Positions 34,231 to 42,621 of a stretch of 64,000 nt of DNA are shown here, in pieces (positions within the stretch are counted from its first letter, which is position 1; each line of letters starts with the position of its first letter). Below the pieces are notes generated by a model. The model ran no database searches. It was given only the letters and a program-made list of their open reading frames with translations, and was not told the origin of the DNA. The position numbers were made by a program, and so were the translations under genes. Source of the stretch: Marinobacter salarius (GTDB lineage Bacteria; Pseudomonadota; Gammaproteobacteria; Pseudomonadales; Oleiphilaceae); the NCBI RefSeq assembly GCF_032922745.1, contig NZ_CP136693.1:1550001-1614000 (forward strand). Direction: 5' to 3'.

Positions 34231-35712
34231 ATGGCCGTTAGACAGGCAGATGTAGTGCTGGTCGGCGGGGGCGTCATGAGCGCCACCCTCGGCATGATGC
34301 TCAGGCAGCTCGATCCTTCCCTGGACATCGTCATGGTTGAACGTCTTGATCACGTAGCCCATGAAAGCACCGACGGATGGAACAACGCAGGGACCGGGCA
34401 CGCCGGCTACTGCGAACTCAATTACACCCCCGAAACTGATGATGGCGATGTTGCTATTGAGCGGGCGTTGAAGATCAATGCCTCGTTCGAAGTGTCTTTG
34501 CAGTTCTGGTCCCATATGGTTGAGCAGGGCATGCTGCCGGACCCCAAAAACTTCATTAACCGAACCCCTCACCAGAGCTTTGTATGGGGTGAGGATGGCG
34601 TGAAGTTCCTCAAGCGCCGCCATGAAAAGCTCAGTGCCCATCACCTGTTCCGCGAAATGGAATACACGGATTCGCCGCGGGAGCTGGAAGAGTGGATGCC
34701 GCTGGTGGTCAACAACCGGGATCCAATGCAAAAGGTAGCCGCCACTCGAATCAAGCACGGTTCAGACGTGGACTTTGGCTCTCTTACCCGCAGCATGGTG
34801 GAATTCCTGGAAACCACGCCGAATTTTGAGCTGATGCTAAGCAGCCCCGTGCATTACCTGGCCAAGCGTGACAATGGCCGCTGGAAGGTGCGGGTGAAGA
34901 ACCAGAAGACCGGTGAGCTGACGAAGCTAGAGGCGGGGTTTGTCTTCCTGGGTGCCGGCGGCGGAGCGCTGCCGATGTTGCAAAAGTCCAACATCGATGA
35001 ATCCAAGGGCTATGGTGGTTTCCCCGTCAGTGGTCAGTGGCTGGTTTGCCAGAAGCCGGAAATCGTTCAGCAACATCACTCCAAGGTGTACGGCAAGGCA
35101 CCGATCGGGGCGCCGCCGATGTCGGTACCGCATCTGGATACCCGTATCATCAACGGTGAACCGGCGCTTCTCTTCGGCCCCTTTGCTGGCTTCACCACAC
35201 GATTCCTCAAGCAGGGCTCGGTATTCGATCTATTCGGCTCGGTCCGCTCAGCGAACCTGCGCCCCATGTTATCGGTGAGCCGCACCAACATGGACCTGAC
35301 TCGCTATCTGATTGGTGAAGTGTTCCAGTCGCACAGTGACCGCGTGGCTTCCCTGCGCAACTACTTCCCGGACGCCCGCGAAGAAGACTGGCGCCTGCAG
35401 GACGCTGGCCAGCGTGTGCAGATTATCAAGAAGTCACCGGAAGGTGGCGGTAAGCTGGAGTTCGGCACCGAAATTGTGGCGGCGAAAGACGGTACCCTGG
35501 CCGCTTTGCTTGGCGCATCGCCGGGGGCTTCGACGGCTGTCCAGGCCATGATCGATGTGATCCAACGCTGCTTCCCGGAGCGTATGGGGTCTCAGGAATG
35601 GCAGGAGCGCATGAAAGTGATGGTGCCTTCCTACGGCCAATCGCTGGTAGACGATGAGCAATTACTCAACAAAGTGCGGGAACGAACGCTCTCAACCCTG
35701 AAATTGAGCTGA
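34231..35712 (+). CDS. mqo: Malate:quinone oxidoreductase
   Basis: 493 aa peripheral membrane flavoprotein oxidising malate to oxaloacetate with electrons to quinone. N-terminal FAD motif 'VVLVGGGVMSATLG' (about 8-21); 'NNAGTGHAGYCELNYTP' is diagnostic, and 'FLGAGGGALPMLQ' is a second FAD contact. It completes, with fumC in the same region, the fumarate to oxaloacetate steps. A terminator follows. Confidence 0.93.
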   Translation: MAVRQADVVLVGGGVMSATLGMMLRQLDPSLDIVMVERLDHVAHESTDGWNNAGTGHAGYCELNYTPETDDGDVAIERALKINASFEVSLQFWSHMVEQGMLPDPKNFINRTPHQSFVWGEDGVKFLKRRHEKLSAHHLFREMEYTDSPRELEEWMPLVVNNRDPMQKVAATRIKHGSDVDFGSLTRSMVEFLETTPNFELMLSSPVHYLAKRDNGRWKVRVKNQKTGELTKLEAGFVFLGAGGGALPMLQKSNIDESKGYGGFPVSGQWLVCQKPEIVQQHHSKVYGKAPIGAPPMSVPHLDTRIINGEPALLFGPFAGFTTRFLKQGSVFDLFGSVRSANLRPMLSVSRTNMDLTRYLIGEVFQSHSDRVASLRNYFPDAREEDWRLQDAGQRVQIIKKSPEGGGKLEFGTEIVAAKDGTLAALLGASPGASTAVQAMIDVIQRCFPERMGSQEWQERMKVMVPSYGQSLVDDEQLLNKVRERTLSTLKLS

Positions 35713-35764
35713 TATTCCCAAACGATCTAACACCTGCGTAAGCGCTGGTAGTCCTGTCTTAAAA

Positions 35765-35793
35765 GCCGGGGCCGCCGGCGCTTTTTGTTTTTC
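35765..35793 (+). terminator. Terminator after mqo
   Basis: GCCGG (35765-35769) and CCGGC (35775-35779) around GGCCG, followed by GC and a T-rich run. A short stem of 5 bp, with A/T flanks that extend it imperfectly. It lies 52 bases after the mqo stop. Confidence 0.6.
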
Positions 35794-35863
35794 GGGCGCC
35801 GTGTTCGGTTGCGATTTGCGCCTGAAACGTTAGGTTATAAGGAAACACCACCAAGGAGAACAA

Positions 35864-37099
35864 ATGATGAGCGAGCAAACATTCGATCCGAATAAAGGCT
35901 ATATCGCACTCCTGGGATGGAGCCTGAATGCGGTGGAAGCTGCGGACAAATTTGATCGACGATACGTGGTGGTTGCCCCCGATTGGGCAGAGGCATACTG
36001 CAAGGAACATGATATTCCCTACGTGCCATGGAATTTTGAGCGGCTGAACGACCGGTCGGTTGAAATTGCTCAGACACTTAAAGAGATGGGCGTTAATGTG
36101 GCTATTCCACTGTTTGAGGAAACCGTGGAGTGGGCAGGCGCTATCAACTCGGTTTTGATGGATCAGCCAAAGCTGTTCGGCCAGTCCATGTTGTTGCGGG
36201 ACAAGGCCCTGATGAAGCGCCGCGCCCAGCTGGGCGGTATTCGTGTGGGAATTTTCGAGGAGGCCCACGACCGGGACGACGTTATCCGTTTCCTCAAGCG
36301 CGTCAACCAGACCCTGCTGAAGCTGGACGGTGACCCGAATGACCCGATTCACCTCAAAGCATTCGACAAGGCCGGTTGCCTGGGCCACCGGGTGATTCGT
36401 ACCCCGGATGAAGTGGATACCATTCCCGAGGAAGAATTCCCGGTGCTCATGGAGTCCCACCTGGACGGTTGGGAGTTTGCTGTCGAGGCCTGGATTCACA
36501 ACGGCAAGATTGCGTTCCTGAATATCTCGGAGTACGTGACCCTGGGTTACTCGGTGTTTGTGCCGGCCACGCCCGACCTGGAGAAATACCGGGAGCAGAT
36601 TACACGCGAGATCGAAAAACTGATCAAAACGTTCGATATCGAGTTCGGGTTCATCCACCCCGAGTATTTCGTGACCAGCGACAGCACCATGTACTTCGGC
36701 GAGGTAGCGTATCGGCCACCGGGATTCAAGGTGTTCGAGCTGCTTGAACGTGCATACGGCTTCAATGCCTATCAGGCACTGATCATGACCTTCGACCCGA
36801 AAACCACCGCCGAAGAGGTCAAAGCCTTCTTCCCGAAAGAAGTGGTGGATGCCAAGGGTTATGCCGGCTGTTTCGGCGTTTATCCGCGCCGCCGGGTGGT
36901 CAGCCAATTGGAAATGCCGGAAGAGACCGAGAACCACGATTACTTCGAATCCCACGAACTCACGCCGCCGCTGGAAGAAACAGTTACCAAGCGTACCGCC
37001 TTTGGCACGCATTGGGGCCTGATTTACTTCTTCGGTGAAGACCCGTATGCGATGCGTGATTTACTGAAACATCAGGAAGAACTGGATTTCTATGTATAA
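35864..37099 (+). CDS. ATP-grasp enzyme of unknown product (first gene of a three-gene operon)
   Basis: 411 aa; ATG 35864 or 35867 after AAGGAG. An ATP-grasp fold is suggested by 'PVLMESHLDGWEFAVEAW' (about 194-211), the region of the ATP lid and metal ligands, and 'FIHPEYFVTSDSTMYFGEVAYRPPG' beyond it split around 263-287, plus an N-terminal domain with 'YIALLGWSLNAVEAADKF'. ATP-grasp enzymes ligate a carboxylate to an amine or thiol through an acyl phosphate. The two downstream genes follow at 53 and 25 bases. Substrate not identifiable; biotin-carboxylase-like or D-Ala-D-Ala-ligase-like activity are both only possibilities. Confidence 0.7.
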   Translation: MMSEQTFDPNKGYIALLGWSLNAVEAADKFDRRYVVVAPDWAEAYCKEHDIPYVPWNFERLNDRSVEIAQTLKEMGVNVAIPLFEETVEWAGAINSVLMDQPKLFGQSMLLRDKALMKRRAQLGGIRVGIFEEAHDRDDVIRFLKRVNQTLLKLDGDPNDPIHLKAFDKAGCLGHRVIRTPDEVDTIPEEEFPVLMESHLDGWEFAVEAWIHNGKIAFLNISEYVTLGYSVFVPATPDLEKYREQITREIEKLIKTFDIEFGFIHPEYFVTSDSTMYFGEVAYRPPGFKVFELLERAYGFNAYQALIMTFDPKTTAEEVKAFFPKEVVDAKGYAGCFGVYPRRRVVSQLEMPEETENHDYFESHELTPPLEETVTKRTAFGTHWGLIYFFGEDPYAMRDLLKHQEELDFYV

Positions 37100-37152
37100 T
37101 TCCGTAAGGAATTAACAACAACGGGCCTGGTCCAGGCCCTGAGGAAGACAGT

Positions 37153-39177
37153 TTGAGCAATTCCGACGCTGGAAACCCAGCCCCCGTCGTCAATTTCGAC
37201 AAGCTGGTGCAGCGACTGGACGACGCGATTGCGGCTCTCGATGAGAGCCGCGCTTTCGCCAAGCCAGGTAAACTTCCCCGACTGTTCGACACGGTTCGCC
37301 GGGTGTTGCTTCAGCCTGAAGGTTGCCTTGCGCTGCAGGAACGATCCGAATGGCTTGAGCGGTCCGGCGTGTTCCTTGGAACCGACTGGGCAGATCCCGC
37401 CATCCTGTTGCCGTCATTGACGACCTTTTCCCTGCAAAGCCCCCATGCCGACACAGTCATCATCGAAGCGCTCAGTGAATTGCGGCTGCTGGCGGTTGCC
37501 CGGGGCGAGTATCAGCATGAGTCGTTTTCCGCGGAGCAGGCGCATCACTACCTGACGCAGGTGTTGGCCATCAACCTGAACTTGCTGTTTGGTGAGTCTG
37601 GCGAAGCCGAACGGGAACAGGGCAAACTGGCACTCGTCAGCCGCGCGGTGGTGCAGCATATTGCCACCCAGATTGGCTATGAGCATGTCATTGACCAGCT
37701 CATCGAAGAGATCTGGCGAATCCTGCAGCAACGGCCGATCCAGGTCAGCAGCGTACGGCAGATGATTACCCAGATTGCACTGTGCCGCATTGATCCCAAT
37801 GTGGATCTTGGTGGTGCGGGTCAGGGTGCGGAGCGTCTGATTTCAAGCCTTTACGGGCCGACACAGGCGTGCCGTGAAGATCCTGGCATTCCTGTCTACC
37901 AGGAACGGCTGCAGTCCATGGACGCCGTGGCCCTGCAAAGTGAGGCGACCGGTTTCGCCCGCTCCATGCACGACACCGGGTTGGTATCGCCCTATCACGC
38001 CACGTTTGTCCGCCACATCCTGGAGAGTCAGGATGCGCTACTGACGGAAGCTCTGGGCCTGTCCAGTACCGGCCGCGATTGCCTGCTTTGCTACAAGGAT
38101 CTGGTGCATGAGTTGATCAACGAAGGCGTCTATCCGGAAACAGCCCAAGGCCTTTACGGCCTTGCGTTGATGCTGGAGCGAGGTATTCTCTATCAACCGC
38201 CGCTTGCACCCGCACTTTGGCGCCAAGCCAGGCTCTCTATCTGTTCGCAAGCCCGTGAGCGTATCCAATTGGCTTATGGGTATCAGCCACAGCCGAAGGC
38301 GTGGCTGCTGCAGGGTGTGCTTAACATGCTGGGTCAGCCCCTTGGTGTGGGTCAGGGAAATAACCCGACCTGCCAGTCAGCCCGGGCGCTCTCCATGTGG
38401 GCCTACAATGACCCGGACTATCTTTTGCAAATGGTGGCCTGGGCCGCCCGGGATAACGAAATCATCATGCACTTCGAGGGCAGCCCGGTTTCTTCCTCCG
38501 GCAGCCAGGGCGGTGTGGCCTCGGAAGTAACGCTCGATTTGGATCCGGTTTCGCTGGTGGTAGTACCGCACCTTGACCGGATTTATGCGGAAATGGGCCG
38601 CCTGTGTACGGACCGCCAGGGCGACCCCCACCAGTGGGTTAACCCTGAATTCCATGGTTGGTCCGCGGGTCGTGGATTCCGCATTAACGTGGATGTAGCA
38701 ACCGGGCACCTGGACGAGCTGGAAACGTTCCTGCGGCATTTCTATGCCAGCTACCACCCCTACTACAATGGCAATCAGCCTTTGATCCACCCGCAACCGG
38801 CCGGCGTAGCAATTACTGACAGTGCTGCTAGATTCATTGGCTGGCACGCCATCACCATCCTCCGTGTGACCCTGGACCCGGAAGACGTCATGCGGGTGTA
38901 TTTCTTCAATCCCAATAACGACAGCGGTCAGAATTGGGGTGACGACGTGGTGGTCAGTACCGCCAGGAAAGGTGAACGGTTTGGTGAGGCATCCTTGCCC
39001 TTTGAACAGTTCGCCTCGCGGCTGTACATTTTTCACTTCGATCCCCTCGAACGCGGTGAACCTGCGGAAGTGGGCGAGGAGGAATTGGAACGGGTGATCA
39101 GCCGCATTCACCGCAGTTGGGGCCGAGACCGGTTACCGGCTGAGGAACTGCAGGCAGAGCCCCCGCAGGAAGGGTAG
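37153..39177 (+). CDS. Unknown 674-aa protein with a papain-like Gln/Cys/His/Asn pattern
   Basis: Start TTG 37153 after GAGGAAG at suitable spacing. I do not recognise a family. The N-terminal ~380 residues look helical. The C-terminal part has 'GQGNNPTCQSARALSMWAY' (Gln401, Cys407), later 'FIGWHAITILRV' (His565) and 'YFFNPNNDSGQNWGDD' (Asn586), an order and spacing like the Gln-Cys...His...Asn of papain-fold peptidases. No signal peptide, so it should be cytosolic. Encoded between an ATP-grasp enzyme and a ThDP enzyme. Assignment as a cysteine peptidase, amidase or transferase is inference. Confidence 0.6.
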   Translation: MSNSDAGNPAPVVNFDKLVQRLDDAIAALDESRAFAKPGKLPRLFDTVRRVLLQPEGCLALQERSEWLERSGVFLGTDWADPAILLPSLTTFSLQSPHADTVIIEALSELRLLAVARGEYQHESFSAEQAHHYLTQVLAINLNLLFGESGEAEREQGKLALVSRAVVQHIATQIGYEHVIDQLIEEIWRILQQRPIQVSSVRQMITQIALCRIDPNVDLGGAGQGAERLISSLYGPTQACREDPGIPVYQERLQSMDAVALQSEATGFARSMHDTGLVSPYHATFVRHILESQDALLTEALGLSSTGRDCLLCYKDLVHELINEGVYPETAQGLYGLALMLERGILYQPPLAPALWRQARLSICSQARERIQLAYGYQPQPKAWLLQGVLNMLGQPLGVGQGNNPTCQSARALSMWAYNDPDYLLQMVAWAARDNEIIMHFEGSPVSSSGSQGGVASEVTLDLDPVSLVVVPHLDRIYAEMGRLCTDRQGDPHQWVNPEFHGWSAGRGFRINVDVATGHLDELETFLRHFYASYHPYYNGNQPLIHPQPAGVAITDSAARFIGWHAITILRVTLDPEDVMRVYFFNPNNDSGQNWGDDVVVSTARKGERFGEASLPFEQFASRLYIFHFDPLERGEPAEVGEEELERVISRIHRSWGRDRLPAEELQAEPPQEG

Positions 39178-39202
39178 GTCCAACCAAGCCAGAACGGGAG
39201 AG

Positions 39203-40876
39203 ATGATGACCGCTGAGGCCAGTAACCGCCGAAACGGCGCCGAGCTGTTTGTTCATGCCCTGGAAAACGAAGGTGTTCGGTACATCTTCGCGGTACCGGG
39301 TGAAGAAAATCTGGATCTCCTCGAGGCCTTGCGCGAATCCAGCATTGAGCTGGTGCTCAATCGCCACGAGCAGGCAGCAGGCTTTATGGCCGCGACCTAT
39401 GGACGCCTGACAGGCCGTGTGGGTGTTTGTCTGTCGACCCTGGGCCCTGGGGCGACCAACCTGGTAACCGCTGCTGCCTACGCCCAGCTTGGCGGCATGC
39501 CGATGATGATGATCTCCGGGCAGAAGCCCATTAAGTCGTCCAAGCAGGGGCTGTTCCAGATACTGGATGTGGTGGACCTGATGCGGCCGCTTACCAAGTA
39601 CACCCGCCAGATCAGCAACGCCAACACCATCCCCGCCAAGGTGAGGGAAGCCTTCAGGTTGGCTTCCGAAGAGCGCCCCGGTGCGGTTCACCTCGAATTA
39701 CCGGAAGACATCGCCTCCGAGGTGGCAGAGAGCGATACCCATATCTTCCAGCCCAGTGATGCCCGTCGGCCCACTGCCAGTACCAAGAGCCTGGACACTG
39801 CCTGCGACATGATCAGCAAAGCCAGGTATCCGCTGATCATGATTGGCGCCGGCGCGAACCGAAAACGGGTGTCCCAGGCCCTGATCCACCTGGTCAACGT
39901 GACCGGCATTCCCTTCTTCACCACACAGATGGGCAAGGGTGTTGTGGACGAACGCCACCCCCGCTACCTGGGTAATGCGGCTCTTTCGGCCGGTGATTTT
40001 GTGCACTGCGCCATCGATCACGCCGACCTGGTTATAAACGTCGGACACGATGTGGTTGAGAAACCGCCGTTTTTCATGCATCCCGGCGGCAAACAGGTTA
40101 TCCATGTGAACTTCAGTGCTGCTGACGTAGACCCGGTTTACTTCCCCCAGCACGAGGTGGTGGGCGACATTGCCAACAGCGTGGAGTACCTGGCCGAGAA
40201 ATGCGGCCAGTGCTCTTCACACGACTTCAGCCGGTTTATGGAAGTGAAAGCTTCCGTGGACAGCCATATGGCCGACAAGGCGGACGATGGCCGTTTCCCG
40301 GTTATTCCCCAGCGAATCGTCAACGACGTACGCCAAGTCATGCCCGACGACGGCATCATCGCGCTGGACAATGGCATGTACAAACTCTGGTTTGCCCGCA
40401 ATTATCCGGCCTACGATAACAACACTGTGCTGCTCGACAATGCCCTGGCTTCCATGGGCGCCGGCCTGCCCAGTGCCATGATGGCGGCCATGCTCTATCC
40501 ACACCTCAAGGTGATGGCGGTGTGCGGCGACGGTGGCTTCATGATGAATAGCCAGGAGCTGGAAACCGCTGTGCGGCTGAAGCTGAACCTGGTGATACTG
40601 ATCATCAACGACAATGCCTACGGCATGATCAAATGGAAGCAGGCCCAGGAAGGCTTTCAGAACTTCGGGCTGGATTACAACAACCCGGACTTCGTCAAAT
40701 ACGCCGATGCCTATGGTGCCACTGGCCATAGAATCACCCGTACCGAAGACCTGCGGCCGACGCTGAAAAACGCACTGACCTCGGGGGGTGTGCACCTGAT
40801 CGATGTGCCCGTGGACTACAGCGAAAACCGCCGTGTGTTTGATGAAGAATTGGTAAATCTGACCTGTAACCTCTAA
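39203..40876 (+). CDS. Acetolactate synthase-like ThDP enzyme
   Basis: 557 aa. The N-terminal domain has the catalytic Glu56 in 'NRHEQAAGFMA'; the C-terminal ThDP motif is 'GDGGFMMNSQEL' with Asp443, then 'NDNAYGMIKWKQ'. The middle domain has 'IMIGAGANRK'. Best fit is the catabolic acetolactate synthase (AlsS/IlvB-like) branch. No ilvN regulatory-subunit gene is next to it, and none of the valine pathway genes are near, so a non-anabolic role is likely. Closely linked to the two preceding genes; product of the trio unknown. Confidence 0.8.
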   Translation: MMTAEASNRRNGAELFVHALENEGVRYIFAVPGEENLDLLEALRESSIELVLNRHEQAAGFMAATYGRLTGRVGVCLSTLGPGATNLVTAAAYAQLGGMPMMMISGQKPIKSSKQGLFQILDVVDLMRPLTKYTRQISNANTIPAKVREAFRLASEERPGAVHLELPEDIASEVAESDTHIFQPSDARRPTASTKSLDTACDMISKARYPLIMIGAGANRKRVSQALIHLVNVTGIPFFTTQMGKGVVDERHPRYLGNAALSAGDFVHCAIDHADLVINVGHDVVEKPPFFMHPGGKQVIHVNFSAADVDPVYFPQHEVVGDIANSVEYLAEKCGQCSSHDFSRFMEVKASVDSHMADKADDGRFPVIPQRIVNDVRQVMPDDGIIALDNGMYKLWFARNYPAYDNNTVLLDNALASMGAGLPSAMMAAMLYPHLKVMAVCGDGGFMMNSQELETAVRLKLNLVILIINDNAYGMIKWKQAQEGFQNFGLDYNNPDFVKYADAYGATGHRITRTEDLRPTLKNALTSGGVHLIDVPVDYSENRRVFDEELVNLTCNL

Positions 40877-40926
40877 TGCCTGTAGTATTATTCGCCCAGT
40901 ATTGAACATTGATTGAGGATGGGCGA

Positions 40927-41796
40927 ATGAGTTACTCGTGGTTCAGAGTGGTGGCACTAGCGCTGGCGGCCGTGGTGGTCGCTGGATGCAGCAAGCCGGA
41001 AACGCCCCAGGAAGTGGCCGCTGAATTCTGGCAGGCCCTGTCCGAGAAAGACGCGGATACCGTTGCCGATCTATCGACGCTTGCCGCCCCCTCTGCCTTC
41101 GATGGCTACGCCCGGGACTGGTCTGGCACCGTGCCTGATTTCGGTCGGGTGGTCATCGACGATCGCGAAGCTACGATCGTAACCCGCCTGCCCGCTGAAA
41201 ACGGCGTCCCCGGCGAGCGCCGGGAAGTGAATACCTACCTTGTGGAACAGAGTGGCGACTGGCTGGTGGATTACGACCGCACCGGCGAGGCGATCATGAA
41301 TCCGTCTCCGTTTGCAGGTTTGATCGGAGAAATGAACCGGCTGGGCGAGCGCTTGACGGCCAGTTTCGGACAGTCCTCCGACGATCTCTCTCGCCAGATG
41401 GACGCCATTGCCCGCGAATTCGAGGCGTATTCCGATCAGGCCCAGCGCCGGGCAGAGCAGGCCATGGAAGAGTACGGCCAAGCCCTGCAGGGGCTGATGG
41501 AAGAGTTGGAGGAATCCATCGAAGAGGCGTTGGAAGACAACCAGCGGGCGCCTGAGAGAGATCGAAGTGTCTTACAGCGAACCGCGGCGGACCTCAATCG
41601 AAGCAGCGACAGGCTGGATGAGCCGGATTTCGACGCCTTTGCCGACAGTTCTCGTGCGTTAGCTGAGGCGGGAGCGCGTATCTCGCGCCTGAGTGACGAT
41701 ACCTTCAAAAGCTACAAGCGCACGTGGGACGCCAAACTGGACGAAATCACTGAGCGTACCCGCGTATTTTTTGAAGAGCTTCATGGGCGTGGGTGA
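40927..41796 (+). CDS. Lipoprotein with C-terminal coiled coil
   Basis: 289 aa. Start ATG 40927; the signal peptide ends in a lipobox 'VVVAGC' (Cys21). Residues ~25-110 resemble the small NTF2/DUF4878-like lumen fold ('PQEVAAEFWQALSEKDADTVADLS'), followed by a long glutamate-rich helical region (about 140-280). Function unknown. Located 50 bases after the ThDP enzyme, so it may be the last gene of that operon. Confidence 0.65.
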   Translation: MSYSWFRVVALALAAVVVAGCSKPETPQEVAAEFWQALSEKDADTVADLSTLAAPSAFDGYARDWSGTVPDFGRVVIDDREATIVTRLPAENGVPGERREVNTYLVEQSGDWLVDYDRTGEAIMNPSPFAGLIGEMNRLGERLTASFGQSSDDLSRQMDAIAREFEAYSDQAQRRAEQAMEEYGQALQGLMEELEESIEEALEDNQRAPERDRSVLQRTAADLNRSSDRLDEPDFDAFADSSRALAEAGARISRLSDDTFKSYKRTWDAKLDEITERTRVFFEELHGRG

Positions 41797-41865
41797 TAAC
41801 CCGGCGTCATAGAACTGTCATATTGATCTGGTGTACTGAAGATGTGTTAGTCCCTGAAAGCGACT

Positions 41866-41916
41866 AAAGGAGCTCCTGCTCCACTGCATCTTTGGGCCAA
41901 CGGACGGCTCCTTTTT
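41866..41916. terminator. Possible bidirectional terminator
   Basis: AAAGGAGC (41866-41873) can pair with GCTCCTTTTT (41907-41916) around a 33-base loop, and GGAGC can also pair with the nearer GCTCC at 41878-41882. Lies between the convergent lipoprotein and ExoD-like genes. The unusual loop makes this a low-confidence call. Confidence 0.3.
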
Positions 41917-41928
41917 ACGCATCCAGCA

Positions 41929-42525
41929 TTACCCCGCCAGCCCGGTAACCACAAACCAGCCGGTCACCAGCGTGAGCGACGTTGCTACAATTGCCAACAA
42001 CCCGTCCCTCGCTACGATTGCCAGCCCGAAGGCCGTCAACGCAGCGCCGCCACCATTGGCGCTGAAGGGCACCACCTCCATCGCCGGCATGGCCAGAGCC
42101 ACCAGCATGCAGATAATGGCCATCACATAGAGCCCTGGCCCGTCCGCCAGAAACACCAGGCGCGGCCCTGTCCAACGATCCAGAAAACGAGCCGGTTTTT
42201 GCAGCCAGTCCAGTCCCTTCAAGAGCTTGTCCTGGGGCACGGAACGCTGGGAAATCCAGGACGGCATCCAGATGGTGCGTCTGTGGAACAACAGTTGCCC
42301 CAGCGTCAGCAGAACCACCAGCCCCAGAATGGTTGGAACGCCGGGAATGTCACCGATCAACGGCGCCAGGGTGATCAGCCCTGCTACGAGCACCACGGGC
42401 CCGAACGAACGTTCCCCCACGCCATTCATGATATCGTTCACCGACACTCGCCCGGCCCCGGCCGCCGACTCGCGAATCTGCTCCAGCAGTTGTTGCATGT
42501 TGGTAGGGTCGCCATTATTTCGCAT
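41929..42525 (-). CDS. ExoD-like exopolysaccharide synthesis membrane protein, 5' flank interrupted by an IS
   Basis: 198 aa. ExoD-family domain with about four membrane segments; motif 'GDIPGVPTILGLVVLLTLGQLL' spans about 60-80 and 'ADGPGLYVMAIICMLVALA' follows. In rhizobia ExoD is needed for exopolysaccharide synthesis; in other bacteria function is unknown. The start at 42525 (or Met10 at 42498) has no evident Shine-Dalgarno, because an IS element begins 11 bases upstream. Expression is therefore doubtful. Confidence 0.7.
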   Translation of the reverse strand: MRNNGDPTNMQQLLEQIRESAAGAGRVSVNDIMNGVGERSFGPVVLVAGLITLAPLIGDIPGVPTILGLVVLLTLGQLLFHRRTIWMPSWISQRSVPQDKLLKGLDWLQKPARFLDRWTGPRLVFLADGPGLYVMAIICMLVALAMPAMEVVPFSANGGGAALTAFGLAIVARDGLLAIVATSLTLVTGWFVVTGLAG

Positions 42526-42536
42526 AGGTCGATGAG
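42525..42536. other. Left junction target sequence of the IS1111-type element
   Basis: The 12 bases TAGGTCGATGAG directly before the left inverted repeat. The 3' arm of the element contains TAGGTCGATAAG at 43812-43823, 11 of 12 identical. Expected for a guide that pairs with the target or the left end. Confidence 0.55.
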
Positions 42537-42550
42537 ATGGTCTCCTCCCC
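42537..42550. repeat. Left inverted repeat, able to pair with the tnp ribosome site
   Basis: ATGGTCTCCTCCCC. Besides the right inverted repeat at 43939-43952, it is complementary to GGGAGGAGACCAT at 42611-42623, which contains the transposase Shine-Dalgarno (GGAGG) and the A and T of its start codon. RNA read through from outside the left end could fold and hide the start. Confidence 0.75.
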
Positions 42551-42621
42551 TCTTAATCGGCGTCGCGATGCGCCAGGATAGGGAGTGAGAATTTCTCTAT
42601 CAGAACGAGTGGGAGGAGACC

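Noticed and set aside
35759..37012. 417-codon open frame antisense to the ATP-grasp gene
   Set aside because: Mirror of the codon bias of the plus-strand gene, no plausible product.
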